Origin: Drosophila pseudoobscura
Lineage: Eukaryota > Arthropoda > Insecta > Diptera > Drosophilidae
NCBI RefSeq assembly: GCF_009870125.1
Contig: NC_046681.1
Span: forward strand, 10,429,001 to 10,493,000
Reading direction: 5' to 3'
Length of the DNA: 64,000 bases
Shown: piece after piece, positions 11,780-26,700 of the stretch
Layout: each line of letters begins with the position of its first letter
Position numbering within the stretch: the first letter of the stretch is position 1
Translations under genes and position numbers: made by a program
The notes under the pieces: generated by a model
Databases searched by the model: none
What the model saw: the letters and a program-made list of their open reading frames with translations, nothing else
Told to the model about the DNA's origin: nothing

Positions 11780-13363
11780 CGTTTAATAAAGTTGTAAACT
11801 CTAAGAAATATAGAAGGAAATATCTTGCTGTTGAGTAAATTTATATACTTATTTATTTGAGCTTTAAGATTTGAATAAGTATTCACTAGGAAATTATTAG
11901 GCACTACAACTACGATCGCAGAGATTTCATCGTAAAAAGTATCGAATCGTGGCAATTTATGTCGATATTTGCACGAATGTGTCCGTTACTTTACAGTACA
12001 TATGCACCGAATACATAGCCACTCATTATTCAATTGAAAACGAATGAGTAATGAAAGAATATTAATTATTATGATTGACCCTTTCCTTAGGCATTGACTC
12101 TCAAGTGTTTTGCCCCTCGACTTACTCATCTGGCAAATTAGTTGACAAATGTCCGCAATGCTGGTGAAAATTGTGGCTCATTTTTTAAACCCCTTGGGCT
12201 TAAGGGCTGGGGGGAGTTGGTTCCATCACCACAAAGGTGTTTTGTGGCAACTAATTAGGGACACATTAGCCAGAACTGGGTGCGGCCGAGCGTAGGGCTG
12301 GGGTTGAGCCACGCACAGGTGGACAAAGTGCAAAAGCTAAACAAATTTACATTGAGCTGTTGACAAAAAAACAAAGGAGGAACACACGTGGTAGGTGGAG
12401 AAAGCTGCACTGGGGGAAAATATTCAAAGCAGACCAACAAAATGTCATCGGATACTGTCCTAAAATGCCAATATGATTATAGCAAAGAATCTATAGAGGA
12501 TCCCTCGATTGGTTGGGCTGTACTTTTACCCTGGATTCGGAGGCTAACAATCTTCGACAAGGTCCCAATAAAACTCTATAAATGGAAATATCAGGAAGAT
12601 CAAAGGCTGCACCTATTCCATTTGTTGGATATTTTGTATCAATCGAGAGCATATATTATTTTCAAAACTGATTTCTCAGTGTAGCAGTATGGGATTGCCT
12701 TTGATAGTGCAGTATTGGGGGCATTGGGTATTGGGTATTTTCAAAGTTGGAGTCTAACGTTTCACTTTCATTGCAAGTGCACTTCCAATTGCAGTTACTT
12801 GTTGGCTTTTGTTCCAATTAACTGGGTGCATCGCCGCCGCCTCCTCTATTTGCTAGCTTACTTGCATATTTTCTTTTCATTTTCATTTTCACTTTTCTTC
12901 AACCGTTTTTCGTTTACGTTTTCGCTTTCGTTTTTGGGGCTTGGCCCAGTCACAGAAGCGTGAAAATTGCGCTTCGAGTCAATGCACAGCAGCAGCAAAA
13001 AGTGTGGCAGTGGCTGTGGCAGTGGCAACAACAACAGAAACTAAGTACTTCTCGTAACATAGTATAACAAAAGGCCTTACTAATTGAGTTATTCGAGTTG
13101 TGCATGCACTTCAAAATCTTCTTAGCAGCTTAACGAAATTTTCAACTTGGGGATCGCACTGTTAGAGCAACAAAGTTAAATGGCTTAAAAGTACAGTCTG
13201 GCAAGGGGCTATAAGGTGGCTTTGGGTGGGTACAATCGATCTCTTGTGATGAAATGTTGACCATTGTTGGAAAAGGCTATTACCTCAAATAAGATTTATC
13301 AATGAAATATCTGTTATTAAATAAGAACGAAAGTTATCGCAATTAGTCAATTGTCGACTGCAG

Positions 13364-13473
13364 CAATATCGAACTTCAAGGCGAGCTATCGATTATTTTA
13401 TCGAGCTCTATTATGGAAGCTTTTATCAAGCTAATATCGGGTTTGGTTATCATTATCGACAATCGTTCTTTTG
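13364..13473. promoter_or_regulatory. Cluster of ATCGA/TATCG words
   Basis: Within about 110 bp there are several CGAT-containing words (ATATCGAAC, CTATCGATTA, TTATCGAGC, AATATCGGG, TTATCGACAATCG). Such clusters are the kind of site bound by DREF or BEAF-32 in flies. There is no gene start nearby, so function is speculative. Confidence 0.3.
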
Positions 13474-14230
13474 TACTAAAGACGAGATAAGTTATAGTTT
13501 GAGTATGAGTTTAGTTCTGAAATTAAGTTTGTTTTGGTATAAATATACCCTGTCGAATGCTTATGAAACGCACTGTAGATGCATATCTTACACAGGTAGA
13601 TGCTGCCAAATGCCCATCCCAATGATGCCTGCCCTCAGCCTGCTGCTTGCACAATAACTTGCATAACTTTGCTCAATTGAAAATTTACTTTTGCTCCGCT
13701 TAACCCACACACACACACACATACACGCACACAGCAGTCACTAAGACGAAGAAAAGTTTTTCCATCGAAAGTTTACTGACCGGAAATGGCATGCAATTTT
13801 ATCAATGGCGAAAGGCAGATATCCGTACGCCTCTTTTCCCTTTTCCCTTTTCCTTCTTCCTTATACTTTTTCTGTCTGCTATTTTTGGCCTTCTGTGTCT
13901 TGCTCTTCTCCTCTCTTCTTTCTCCTACGTTCCTGTTGCACACCCCTGGGGGGGGACAGGGGGCATGGGTCAGGGGTTACAAAGTTTTTTCCTGCTGACA
14001 ATGCACGCCATTTTGAAGCCCCCTCCCCCCACCCGATTGTCTGCGAGTAATTAAAGTTTAAATGTACAGCCAAAAACTTTGGAAAATTGCATAAGAACTG
14101 AAAATACTACAACAAAAAAATAGTAACGAGCAAAGTAGGCGTGGCGCATTGGCTGGCAGCAGTTGGCTTTGTCATAATTATGGCCAAATTACCCAAAAAT
14201 GAGATGTCAGGGGCCGGTCGGGGCCCTTTT

Positions 14231-14245
14231 GGGGGGGGGGGGGGG
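14231..14245. repeat. Poly-G run
   Basis: Uninterrupted run of about 15 G. A similar run of about 15 C is present at 19619-19633. Both are likely length-variable. Confidence 0.9.
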
Positions 14246-17200
14246 CCAGCAGCAGGCTTTGGGCATTTTGCAATTAAGAACTTTTCGCAGAATATACAAG
14301 ACTGTTACAGTCTGCAACTAGGAAACAAGTCTGGTAATGTTCGCAAATTGTACGAAAAAGTGATTTACAAGTTGTAAAAAAAGTTTCCGTACCGCTTTTA
14401 TTATTTTGCACAACATTTGTGGAGCATAGTAGTAGTAGGGCCTACATTTAGTGCAAAAGGAACAACAATTCCACAAAATATTGAACTTTAACCATTTATT
14501 ATTCGAAGATCGTTATGAATAACGTGTAACTTATACGTTTATAAATGGAACATATTGGGTTTACTTTCATTTAATTTAATGAATTTTTAAAGCCTTTGCT
14601 TGAACTTCTCCAAATACTCCTCAATAACCATTTTTGTACGATTTAAAGCACTTCCAAACTGCATAAATCATGTCCTAATTGATGAAAAATACTATTCCAC
14701 TCGCATTGGTTTGTGGTTTGACATTACAAGTGCATCAACGTCAACTTTAGGTTCTTAGCAGGCCCACACCGCACAGTTCTCATCCCTTGAAGACTTTTGA
14801 CAACCTACCAGACTCATGCTCTAATTAACCACCAGCAAAACTGACTTGTCTTGGAAGTGGTTCCATGTAAGGGTGTGGTGGCTCTTAGAAGTCATTATTT
14901 GGAGACCCTGGAGTACCATTTGGAGTCGTATGCTCTACAGATACCAGTCCAGACTGGAATCCTGCATACCCTTTGCTCTCTAGTCAGTTATAAATTATTC
15001 TACGTTTTCTATTTTGCAGAATGTAAAATTGAAATTACGATCTAGCGATGGTTTTGTTTTATTTTTCGGATAATTAGATTAACTATAGTCGAGTCTACCC
15101 TGATTTTGCAGTATAAAATTCTGCAATTTCGCGGCATATGTATCCCTCTGACTGACAGAAACTTTCGCCCTAACAAAGTGAATTCATTTAATGCCGCAAT
15201 CTCTCAGACACACTCAAATGGTCAACCGCAGAACGACCAAAAGAGCTATGCAACATTTTGCAATGCACTTGGCCGGGTCTGAACGGGTAATTAGGAGACC
15301 GCAGACAATTCCATTCGGGTAGTACGTTGTTGCTCGCATTTTCTGGAGCTGACGGTAGCAGAAAATTGAATCAGTATCCCGGACACTGCCAATCGCCTTT
15401 CAATGCTTTCGATTTCTGGGCAAGGCCATCGAGATGGCGAAGGAGAAGGAGCTGCGAGCCACCGGCCAAAGATAATTAATAATTTCCGCACCAATTAAGG
15501 CGGACCAAGCGCCAAAGCCAAAGCAATCTTGGCTTTCTCTGCATTTAGCAGAAATGCAATACCGAAGGGGGTGGGCGGGGGGTGGGTTGGGCTTGCAGCA
15601 GTGAAGCATGGGATGAAGCCACACCCACCCAACCGCACATTGCATGTGGCGGGAATGGCAATTGCTTTGGCTCATGGCCATCGCCATCAGCTCCTCCTGC
15701 ACTGCTCCTCTCTGGCCCATCATCTGGCTCCCATCAACCGCAAGGGGAATTTCCAATTTCCAGAATGGCTCCTCCATGGCCTATACGGAAGGGGGTAGGC
15801 TAGTGTTATATTTATTTAATGTTAACCTTCCATCGCATTGGTCAGTCGACATTATGAATTCAAAAGTTAAAAGACATGCAAGGAAAGCGCCACGAACTAG
15901 AGGGAATATTTGCTCAAAGAAGAAAGCAGGAAGGGAAACCGTTCCACCAAAATTATAATACGGAATGATGAAATTAAGGGTACTTATTTTTAAAGGCAAA
16001 ACAGAACAACTGCGGACTTTATGAATGGTAAAGCATCAGTATGAAAAAGTAAGAACAAGTCATTTAGAATAAATAAAAAATAATACAATCGTACATCATT
16101 TCTTCATAAAGGATCAATGGGTAGCAGGAAGGACGTGCCTCGTGTACCCCGATTGTACTCAAGTTACCCGGACATGAGGTAGCTAAGCAGCGTATTGCAT
16201 TTCTTTTGTATCCCCAATGGAGGTGGACCATCTCGCCGAGAAAGGTTACCCTGTAGTTTGGTCTCGAATGGGAAAAGACAACGAGCTGTTCGGTGAACTC
16301 GGAACCAGTAAAAACAACTAATTCCAGTGAAGTTTCTAATCCAATTGAAGCATTCACTGAGCCCGCACAAATCAGCCTCGTGATCCCTGAGCCAACAACC
16401 AACAACAGCAAAAGAATTAGCCTTAGCCCTGGTTCCTGGGAAAAGTGCAGACGTTGGCAGTTGGCATGCCCCCGACCCACCTTTCCGACCTGCCGTCCCC
16501 GCATGCGGAATGTCTGAAAGCCAGCTCCAAAGTGGGGACTCAACCGAAGGAAGCTCAATGAAAAATTGGTAATGCGCAAAAAATGTGAATTAACTTGCTT
16601 GCCATTAAACGAGGCGTTAAATCCTTTTCATGGAGCCGAAAAGGGAGGAGAAACGAGCAGAGAGAGGGAAACAGGAGGAGAGCGGCTACCTTGGTGGGGT
16701 TGACATTTTTACTCTTTTGAATTTCTGTTTTTCGATACCCTGGCAGGCAGTAAATAAAGGTATTATCGGACTATTTCGTCTACATTTGCTATAAGAAAAA
16801 CAAGAATTACTTGTAGGTTGAAAAAACCTTGTAAAACCGATTTTAGACCTGAAGTCGAGAACAAAAACTTTTGCTGGTTGATGAACTTAAAGGGTATTCA
16901 AACTTCGATCCACTAAAGTTATTTTTCTTGCGTTTTTTTCCTGTGGTTGTGTTTCCCATTGTTCCCTCTCGCACTTCACCCCTTAGTTACGTTCGGCTGT
17001 CCCAAGGTATATCAAAAACAAGGTTAGGCAGTGAATAACGGCCTCAAGTTGGCCTCACCCATGATTGGGTGCGTGAAGATCTACCAAAGACAATATAAAT
17101 AGTAAGATGGGTAGGGTCGATGCATTGTAATTGCTATATGCAGCGAGGTTTTTTGAAGCCTAGCCATCGGGGAGAATGCAACAGCAAAAGGACAGCGAGG

Positions 17201-17859
17201 TTCGCCACCGAGAATGCAAATACACAGCGTTTGCTCTTCTCGAGACTCTCTTCTGATTTGGGTTTATTTTGTTGTTGTTGGACCAGGACACTTTCTAGGG
17301 TCTCATAGAATGGCCCTGCCCCACCTTATAAGCATTTAATATACCTTTTGGTGTCCTCATTCCCCTCCCTCGGCACTCCACTCCACTTCAGCTCTGGCTC
17401 CCTTTGCTCTTTCCACTCAAGTGCCGCAATTTACTTAGAAGCTGCTGCCGGCTGCTGTTTTGTGCTCTTCCTTTTCCTCTGCCTGTTGTTGCTGTCTTAT
17501 TGCCACGGCTTGCTTTACATTTGTTTCGCTGTCGAACGAGCGGAACGACAACCGAAAAGAGACAAAAGAAAGGAGACAAAATTGCTGTAAACGGCGATGC
17601 CAGACTCCAAAATATGACCTCATTCCTTTGCACTCACACTCGCACGCACCCGGACAAGGAGGACCCGGACAAGGACCCGAACCCCTCCATCGGAATGACT
17701 GCGCCTTGTATTACGCATACAACTGAAAGTTTACAGCATTATAAGGGGAGAACGAGAGGGGAGAAGGGTGACAAGGGAATTGCAGTGTTGAAGTTTTGAT
17801 ACCCCCTAGTCCTTCGGTGCAAGGGTGTATGGGCTAAGGACCTTTTTAAAGAAAGCGAT

Positions 17860-17916
17860 GTAAAGTATATAAAGTATATAAAGTATAAAGTATAAAGTAT
17901 ATAAAGTATATAAAGT
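17860..17916. repeat. AGTATATAA microsatellite
   Basis: Six to seven imperfect copies of AAAGTATAT/AAAGTAT in direct tandem. Confidence 0.9.
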
Positions 17917-20654
17917 CCCATAAACACCCTGATGTCGGAACATAGAAGATCTATGCATAAACTTTTGCAAAATCCATCTATTCCCTCCGAAAAGTAAGAA
18001 ACAGTTATGTAATCCGCATTCTTAAAGATATGGAACATTATTGTAACCAGAAAAGAGGAAAGAATTATATAATATTATATTTACATATATCTCTGTATCA
18101 TTTGGGAGTCCATAGTTTTAAATAATAATCTTCCTATCTACCAACAATTATTCTAAACGGATAATTATGAATGTCTTAAAAGGAGAGTATTGAGTGACAA
18201 CATTCCGCTTTTTGAATTCCCATAAAAAACTTTTCTAGAAATAAATTTAGAATAGGTGGGTATTTAAAAGTTGGATATGGACTTGTTGTTTACTAGTTTT
18301 CCAGCCGGCGCAATGAAATTTCAAGTGGTCAAGGATGGTAGCATTGGGGAGGTATATATGTGTACATTGGAGGGAGATCCCCGTGGCCTGGGAACACTGC
18401 TAGCTTGTGGTCTATTAAAGCGCAGGCTTGGCTAAAAACCACTCCCCATGGCGTGATGGCAATCAAATTGAAAAATAAAATACAATTCTTTGCGTGCAAC
18501 CACTGGAAAAGAGCAACAAAAACTAAAACGACACAAAAATGGCAGAAAAGACTCGTAGAAGAATAGCAGAAATGAAAGAAAAAGTGGACCCAGAGCTGAC
18601 CGCTTTTATTGCGTGCATTGCATGCATCGCCATTTGACGTGCGAATTGCGATTAACCCCACCATTCAAGGGGATTTCTTTCGTGTTTGGCCTAGACTCTA
18701 AATGGGTATTGGTATTGGTGTTGGGGCTGATGAAAGCCCTCAGGGAATTGATCTGGCCATAGAATAGTCGTGCAATTGGATTTGGTATTGAAACAAAAGG
18801 CGAGGCAAAACGAGTACTGCTATCTGTTTCAATTCAGTTTTAGCTAATTGTTTTTTGTTTGTTTTGGAGATGGTAGAAACCCTTTAGCATTTAATAGCAA
18901 AATTCAGGTACGGCTTTCGTTTGTAGGTATTCAATACACATCGTAAATCGCAACGCCTTTGTTCGCTTGCAGTTTTCCGAACAAGTTTCAAGTCTCTTCG
19001 ATGGTGGCCTTTCCTTCCCACTTGCTGTATCCACTTTTCTACGGCCTTAAGAAGTTTTTCGTTTAGATGAATTTAGAAATTAGTTTTTTAAAAACCATTT
19101 GGAGTGTTTTTGGTTGAGGCTCTTCTGCCTCAAGTATAGCTAGTAAATAGTCTTGTTTTCCATATAATTGCCGTCTATTTCTGACAATATGTGTGCCTAA
19201 ATATAACCAAATTAAATGTCGCATTTATTTATGGGCTTATAGAAATAGTTTTTCAGTTGGTCAAGTGTCCTAAATATCTAAACGAACAGATACATATGGT
19301 ATATGGTGTTGAGACTTAATTATACATCTATATTCCTACACGTACCCCTCCATTTCATAGAAAGAGACAACAACAAAAACCACTCATACGTATTCCTACC
19401 ACACACATTCGTCCTTGGGCCTTCACAAATAAAAACTTAATTTTCCCACTTTTTCCACTTAGGCATCCGAAAATGCTTCGTTTTCTCATTCTGTCCACTC
19501 GGACTGGGGACTCGGGTCCGAGGAACCAGCCCCTGAAATGGGTTAATGGGTAATGGGTAGGGGGCTTTTAAAGCGTCACTAGATGTTGCCACTTAATCAA
19601 AGGCAGCCCCATCGTACGCCCCCCCCCCCCCCCACAACGTTTCTTGACAATTTTTGTGCCCATCTAGTAGTGGGGGTCGTTTGACATTTCTTATGCAAGC
19701 CCCTTCCCCTTTCCCCTAGTGCTACTCCGCTCTGCTGGCGTCCTATGTGTACACACATTCCCTTTGCTGACGTAATAAAACCATAATAAAAGGCCAAGGC
19801 GCGTAACAGGCCCGCATTGTGCCCCTTTCAAGGACAATGGAACGGCACACAGAAGTGTGGAAGCTTGCCCCAAAAATTGGATGCAAAGAAGTGGCAAGAA
19901 CAGATGAGAGAGCCAGAACAGAGGAGAAGACAAGTCAGGGAGAAAGACCAACGAAGGAGAGGACAGTAGAGACTGAGGTCTCTCCCTTTGGCGACAATTT
20001 GGCATCTTTCGCTGGGGCCCTTCCCCTCCATAGAGACACAATTGAAATGGGGCCAAGTTATGAATGCAGCTCTCATCCATTTGGGAATGACATGAGTGGA
20101 AAAATACATATAGAAATCTGTTTTCCAAACTGAATATCTGCTGTCTTTCAATATTGAAATCTTATATTAGAAGAATGAGTTGTTCCTCGTTGGTTCAAGG
20201 GATTATAATCGGTTCTGGAAGATTCTAGGAGAACACTTTTATCTTGTAAAACCTTTCCTTGCCATTTTGCGAGTACAATCTACTAAGTTTCTGAAAAGTC
20301 TGAGAATGCAGATGCACAAAGGCCCAGCAGGATGCATTTCATTGGAAACCCTCGAGAAGGCAATCTCCTCTAATATTCATCAGCTTCACCGCCGGGCGCA
20401 ACACAAATTGGTTTATTAATTAATTTCTTGAGCAGGGGCCACAGATTGAAGGTAATTTTAGCATCCTTAACTCCTGCACGCTGTTTACCTCTGCTTTAAT
20501 GTTGTTTGCACACATTTTGTGATGAAATTTTATTACACACAGCTCATTAGGACTAATGATGCTTGTTGGCCGTCAGCCCTGATTCCAGATCAAGCGACAG
20601 AAAAAAGAGAGAGCGAGGGAAAAGCTCAGAAGAAAACTTGAGACGAGCTCTAGG

Positions 20655-20706
20655 ATGGGGATGGGGATGGGGATGGGAATGGGGATGGGGTTGGGTATGG
20701 GTATGG
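20655..20706. repeat. GGGATG hexanucleotide microsatellite
   Basis: About eight imperfect copies of GGGATG with GGGAATG and GGGTATG variants. A comparable GGGAGT repeat lies at about 57536-57560. Confidence 0.9.
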
Positions 20707-23700
20707 ACTGCGTATAGACAGCCTTCCAACTGCAGTGACGATAATGAAGGGGCTGTGCCTTTTGGCCTTGTGTGTGTGTGTGCTACGAAGGATGTTCTCT
20801 CATGCTTCTTCCGTGTTTTCGGGCTGGCTGTCTGGTGTGTTGCCTTTGCACTTAATTATATTTGTATGCCCAGACGATGAGAACGACAGCGAGCCATGAT
20901 GAGGGCGGCAACTCGGAGGCCAAATGGCCAAATTGAACGTGAATATTACTGATTGAATTGGAGAGAGCTACTCAGGAGACCCCTCTAGCACTCGAAAGGT
21001 TAAAGATTGGATTGGGTTTTCTAAATAACTTACAAATCCAACTTTTTCCCTAGTTTCTAATGGGTTATAGTATGTATGTGTGCACTTTGGCTAGAAGTAA
21101 TATCACACAAGTTTTGACGAAGTTGTTGTTAGGGGGGAGGGGTACTTAAACGTAGAAACTTGGAGAAACCAAAGAAAAAAGTTTCATTAAGTCGAAAACT
21201 TCAAGGCAGTGCAACAGATTCTAGTATAACAACTTTCAGGAACAAAAAAAAACCTACTTGAATGAAGGCTCGAGGGACTAGTTTATTATCCACCTAAGAG
21301 AGATGGTAGATGCAGTAAATAGTACGAGTATTAAGATTGGTCATTTATACGCATCAAGGGAGCTATTAGTTCAAAGTTGTTTCACTGTATTCAATAAATA
21401 AAGAAATAGCATATATATTTCTTTCTTCAAATCCTTCTATAAGACCCTTGATTAGCGTTTTTTTTTTGTATCTTTCTACAGGGACACATTTATAAAATAT
21501 GTACAACATATCCGAACATTGTTTCGGAATTATATTGGTAATCATCCGCCAATACATACCGGTAGAGTGATAAACAAGTGGATTGGAGGCCCTTCTTACA
21601 CGTCTGATCTAAATATTTTAGAGACCGTATGGGGATAGCTTTTATACTAATCTTGTAGACGCTTTTAAGTACGAAATCAAACACAAATTTCCAAAAGAAA
21701 ATGCATTTTGATCGGCAGTGTATATAAAAGATGATATATGGTGTTATAATGCCATGATTTCTATTCCAAGCTATATTAAAAGAACAATCTCATCTTTCAC
21801 TCATAAATCACTTAACAATTAAAGTATTTCTTACTTTATTTTAGTCGCAAATTTCTTCAAATTGCAGCAGTAAACATTTCTTCTATATATTGTTTGGATA
21901 TAGTCTTTAGTAAATCCTCTTCAAAGTGCAGTCACCGTTTGGTTACTCGAAACCTTGTAAAATAATATACTACATAATGGAACTACTCCTATCATGCTCT
22001 GCTTTTGTGCTTGGAATCCTTCCATTAAAACTTTCAGCCTGCCCGGCCCCGTCGAAAAGTGTTGCCTACTTACCGGGCGTTGCTCAATTAGTTGCTCCTT
22101 TATTTGCCTCGAGTGTCAGCGGGGTCGGTCGTCGTCTGCTGGATTTGGTTTTATTTGTTATGTTGCCACCGTGTTGCATACATACATACATACATCTACC
22201 TTATATGTTGCAAAGGGAGAGAGAGAGGGTGGACGAAGAGGACAAACAAGCCAAATGACACGTACCCATAAATCCCCAACGTTTTATTGGGAAAGCGCTA
22301 AGCTTTTTGAGCCGCACACACACACACACACACGCAAAGTGCCATTACAGGTGTGCTGCCTCAGTGTACGTGCGTGTCTGTCATTTGTGTGATTTGTTTT
22401 GGCGAGGCAAACACACACGGAGACGGCAGGATATAACGACAAAAAGCAAACGGAAAAATACATAAAAAATGCCAACAAAAATTTACTTTGTTAATTTACG
22501 CACAAGTATTTGCATAAATCATAAAAACACCGAAAAAACGCTAAACATACAACTGGAAAAATCTACAATAAATACGAATTTCCATAGTCGGAGGAGGGGA
22601 GCTATACGATAATATTTTTCTATTATTTTTCAAAGTACTTTGGACTTATTGTTTACTTAAACTTAAATTCAAAACACCCGACCATCCATTTCATTGACAA
22701 AAACCACAAAATTGGCCAACGCGCAGCGTGACCAAAGTCTGCGAATGAGTGTCGGACCCCCCGTCAGGCGTGGGGAGCGTGATTCCAAGTGATTCCAACC
22801 ATAATGACCGCAACGTGGAGCAAATTAGGCAAATGTGTACTCCTCGCAGGGCAGTAATGAAAATGTCAACACGAGCTGGTGGGCTGCATGAATCGGAAAG
22901 GACCTAGGACCTCATCAGAGTACCACGTACTTTCAGAGGCTCATGCATAGTTCTCAACCTCCAAGCAGAGACTCCATCATGATCATCATCTACCGCCAGC
23001 AGACTCACATCAAGAGACCCCTGGTATCCACTCCACAAAGCTATCCCCATCATGCGGTGCTGCAGCCTTGTTAAATATTTAAAATACCATTGGTGGGCGA
23101 GTCACGAAAATCCCCCAATGATGAGCCCCCCCTGGACGACAGGTGCCGGCCAATGATAGTTTTATTTGTAGTTTTGTTTCAGTTTGGTTTTTTATTTCGT
23201 ATTTTTGCGCTCTATTTTCCTTTGCGCTTCAGAGAGCCACATACAATTCACTTAACTCTTTAAACAGGGGGCCATAAAATACTAGAAAATATATCAAGCA
23301 AAAGAGTTAAAAAAAAAGGGAAAAAATAACTTTTTTTTTTTTAAGGTAGTAAAAATAAAAAACAATGAAATGGAAAAGCATTTTCCCATTATTATTTGCA
23401 GTTAATTTTATGCAACGCTTTTCTTTTATAGCATTTTTATTTTTTGTTATTTTTTTTCTTTTTTATTGTTTGTTTCCATTTTTGCGGAAATATTTCTAAT
23501 TGTTTTCTATACTTCTTTGATATTTATAAATATTTTTGCTTTGGTTTTCATTTATTTGTGGACTTTTTTTTGTTGGCTGCACATTTTATCAAAATATATA
23601 TATATTTCTGTGTGCACAGAAATTTTACAATCAATTTGCTGCCTAAATTAATATAATTATTGTTGTATTTTCTTGCATTTCCATATTCGTTCTCTTATGC

Positions 23701-26700
23701 CAGCAATTTTCCAGTCTCATTCACTTAATTTGTCCATCATTTTCTTTATATTATAGCGACATTCTTTGTTTTAGATAGAGTTACATGCAAAGAACCGAGC
23801 CCATACATCGGTTCAAGGGCCTACTGCCATCTGGGAAAGTCATTAACTAAATTGAAAAGCATATTAAAAGCTGGCCCGCGGCGGCGGAGGGGGAGGCCGG
23901 TGGACCCCACCTGGTTGGAACAGCAATACAATGGGCACCCAACCAAAGACGTAGGGGAAAACCAGGATGAGAGTTCGTTGAACCAGAACCAAAAAGGAAA
24001 AATGGAAGAAAGAACTAAAAAAATGTCATTGCATGGCAGCCCAGAGACAATGCAAATAGTTGGGGAAAGGGAATCAGGAGTTTGGGGAAGGGAATCCAGA
24101 GTTAGAGGAAAGGAATACCGAAACTCCGAGGAAAGGAAAGTCAAGCCAACAATGGGGCAGAACCCCATCGAAACATGTATAGCGCCCAAATACCACCCAT
24201 TGCTAATGACAACAACCGAAGAAATCAGTGGGCGGAGTGGGAGTGGGAGTGGCAGTGGGCGCTGCCAGTGGGCATGTACGTGTACAAGCAAAACCTGTCT
24301 GAACCGACTAGACATCGCACCCAATTTCAGCCAAATCAATCATAATTCGTTTGCATAGAAGGCGGAGATATCAGACGACACACCACACCCACTCAAAAAG
24401 GAAACCTGAGAAATTAGCCAAACTTTTGGAATACACTAGGAGAAAATTGCCATGAATTTCTTACAAATAAATATAAATTTAACACTTCAAAGGCCTTCTT
24501 ATCGCTAAATTCCTTCTGAAAGTTATCCAGAAAACATGTTTTCCAAGCTGCTTAAAACAGCTCCTGGAATATTATTATACATTTTTCAGTACCAAGAATA
24601 CGTTATATTTATAGAATTCTCCCAGTAATCTGAATAATGATGGTGCGAAAGCCACTTAACCTCTTATTTAAAGCCTCTTAAGTGTTTTTACTTCTCCGAA
24701 ATTCTCCGAAAACGTTTTTATTTTCAGCAATTGAAGGTTTTCTGGGATGCTTGATGCCATAGCCTACAAAATGTATGTTGGAACCCTTTCAATCTGTTCT
24801 ACTTTACAGAAATTTGTCCTTAGAAATATAACTTTCTTTCTAGAAATAAAGTATACGCATGCTATTCGAACCTAAAGCTAAAACTTGTATAGAAATCCAG
24901 TCGAAAATATATGGTCTAAAAAATAATTGAAAGAGTAGAAAAACTTTCTTATAAACAGGGAAACTTTTCGAACTCCTGGAAAATGATTTACTTTTTTGTG
25001 TGGAATTTTCGCCGTTGCATGTCAAAGGCATATTGAAGCAAAGAGAGAAAATGTTTTTTAATTGATGCACAGAAATAACAACTACTACCAGTGGTAAAAA
25101 CCAACATGAAACCCAACAACAAGTGGTCATGACAACATCGGCAAATGCATTTTTGTGTTGCCATAGTGGGAGCACGAGCGAACGGAACAAACGCCCCAAA
25201 AAGGAACAGAATACTCCCACTCAAATGGAGATCCCCAGGAGCTTGTGTCTCCATAAACAATATCCAGGCGGGCGGAAAAGAATCGAAATGAAAACTCGAG
25301 GGCGTTGCCTGGATCCCAGGACCCCTGTTCTGGTTCTGTTCGTGGGGTGGGGCGTTGCATGTACATGACACGAACATGCAATTAAAGTGGAATATTTTTA
25401 TAGCCATATAACACATACAGATACCAGGAATATATCCAATATATGTACATGAATATATTTTACTTTAATTTTTGCTGAAAGTAAAGGAAAAAGAAAAACC
25501 ATACAGGAGGTAACTCTTTCAGTTCCAAGGACTTCAGAGTTCAGAGAGCATTCGCATGGACAGCTCTCCCATGGCTATGGGTCTCCTGAAGTGTGGCTGG
25601 ATGACCACAGGGCAGACAGCTGTCGGTTGGGCCGGACGTATGGCTAAAGGCAGAAAGAGCAGCGCTCTACAGAAAGGCACAGCCAAAAGAAAATCCGAGA
25701 AAAAAGCCTTTTCGTTGCTTTTTCCTCAGAGGAAAGTAATCCAGAGGTGAGAGCAGGCAGGAGATACATTTGTAGTTTTGTTTGTTTCAAAGTGAAATTC
25801 ATTTGCTCTACTTCGAAGTGCACATTTTAAAGGAAAGTTTAAAGGAAAATTAAAAGTATTGTCAAGAATGTGGAATATCCTATTAAAGGATGTGTTTTAA
25901 TGCCTATACAGCATAAGCAACATAGGAAATAAATGCATGAATGAAGGAGTATAATGGATGTACATATGTATGTACCTCAACTTTAAAGAATAGTCACCAT
26001 AGCCTCAACCATCTACAGCATACACACGCCTATAAGAATACTCTTTTCACTGTCGGATACACATAATGAACCCTGGAAGAATGTGCGAGTACGAGTCGAG
26101 TATCTGTTAGTGCGTGTGTCTACTGGTGGCAGGTGTAGCTCCAAATGTTAATGCCAAGTGCCATCAAATTAAACATTTTCCCTACACACCATGCACACAA
26201 ACACCAAGCACCACCAAGCACTCTTCTTACGCACACACATGGAAAATGTAGCATACATCAGAGAGAGGAAACAGCTCCCTCAAAAGTATGCAGCATGTTT
26301 TTTGTCGTTCTACGGAAATGAGCAGAAGAAAAGGCGGGGAAAAGTGGGGGGAAAATGCAAAGGAAAACCCAAAGAAGGAAAATGTATGTTGCTCCAGCTG
26401 TCAGTGCAGTGAAGTCTGCATTGAAAATCCATTTATAGTTGTTGCATTATGTTATTTTCAGTCATTTAGCAGGCGTCTCTCTGTCTGTCTGGCTGTCTCT
26501 CTGCATGTCTGAATACCACTGCAAAAGTGCATGTCAAACGAAGGCTCAATGACACTGTCTTTCAAGCTCTTTTCCTCTAGCCTTTCCCTATAACTTTGTT
26601 TCGGTTTCTCCCCATCTCATTCCCAATACAAAAATAGCTTTTGTTTATGTCAACCACATTTGTACTTGGATTCCACTTGATTTTCTTTCTGGGGCTTTCA

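Noticed and set aside
12441-12684. Possible small protein of about 80 aa
   Set aside because: No recognisable domain, no neighbouring exon, and composition is not clearly coding. Chance frame is more likely.
13705-13733. CA/ACAC tract as a CRISPR-like or structured repeat
   Set aside because: Plain dinucleotide microsatellite of the kind common in fly intergenic DNA. No spaced repeats.
15400-15803. Overlapping open frames of 73-125 codons on both strands
   Set aside because: Frames overlap each other on both strands with His/Pro-rich low complexity. None shows codon structure.
19691-20133. Overlapping 104-145 codon frames on both strands
   Set aside because: No family similarity, and both strands are open because of a locally stop-poor composition.
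20183-20225. GGTTCAAGG-like tRNA B-box word
   Set aside because: No matching A box or cloverleaf stems around it.
23852-24358. 168-codon open frame on the plus strand (and an overlapping minus frame)
   Set aside because: Low complexity, built on GGGAGT-type repeats, open on both strands and without family similarity, start context or splice partners.
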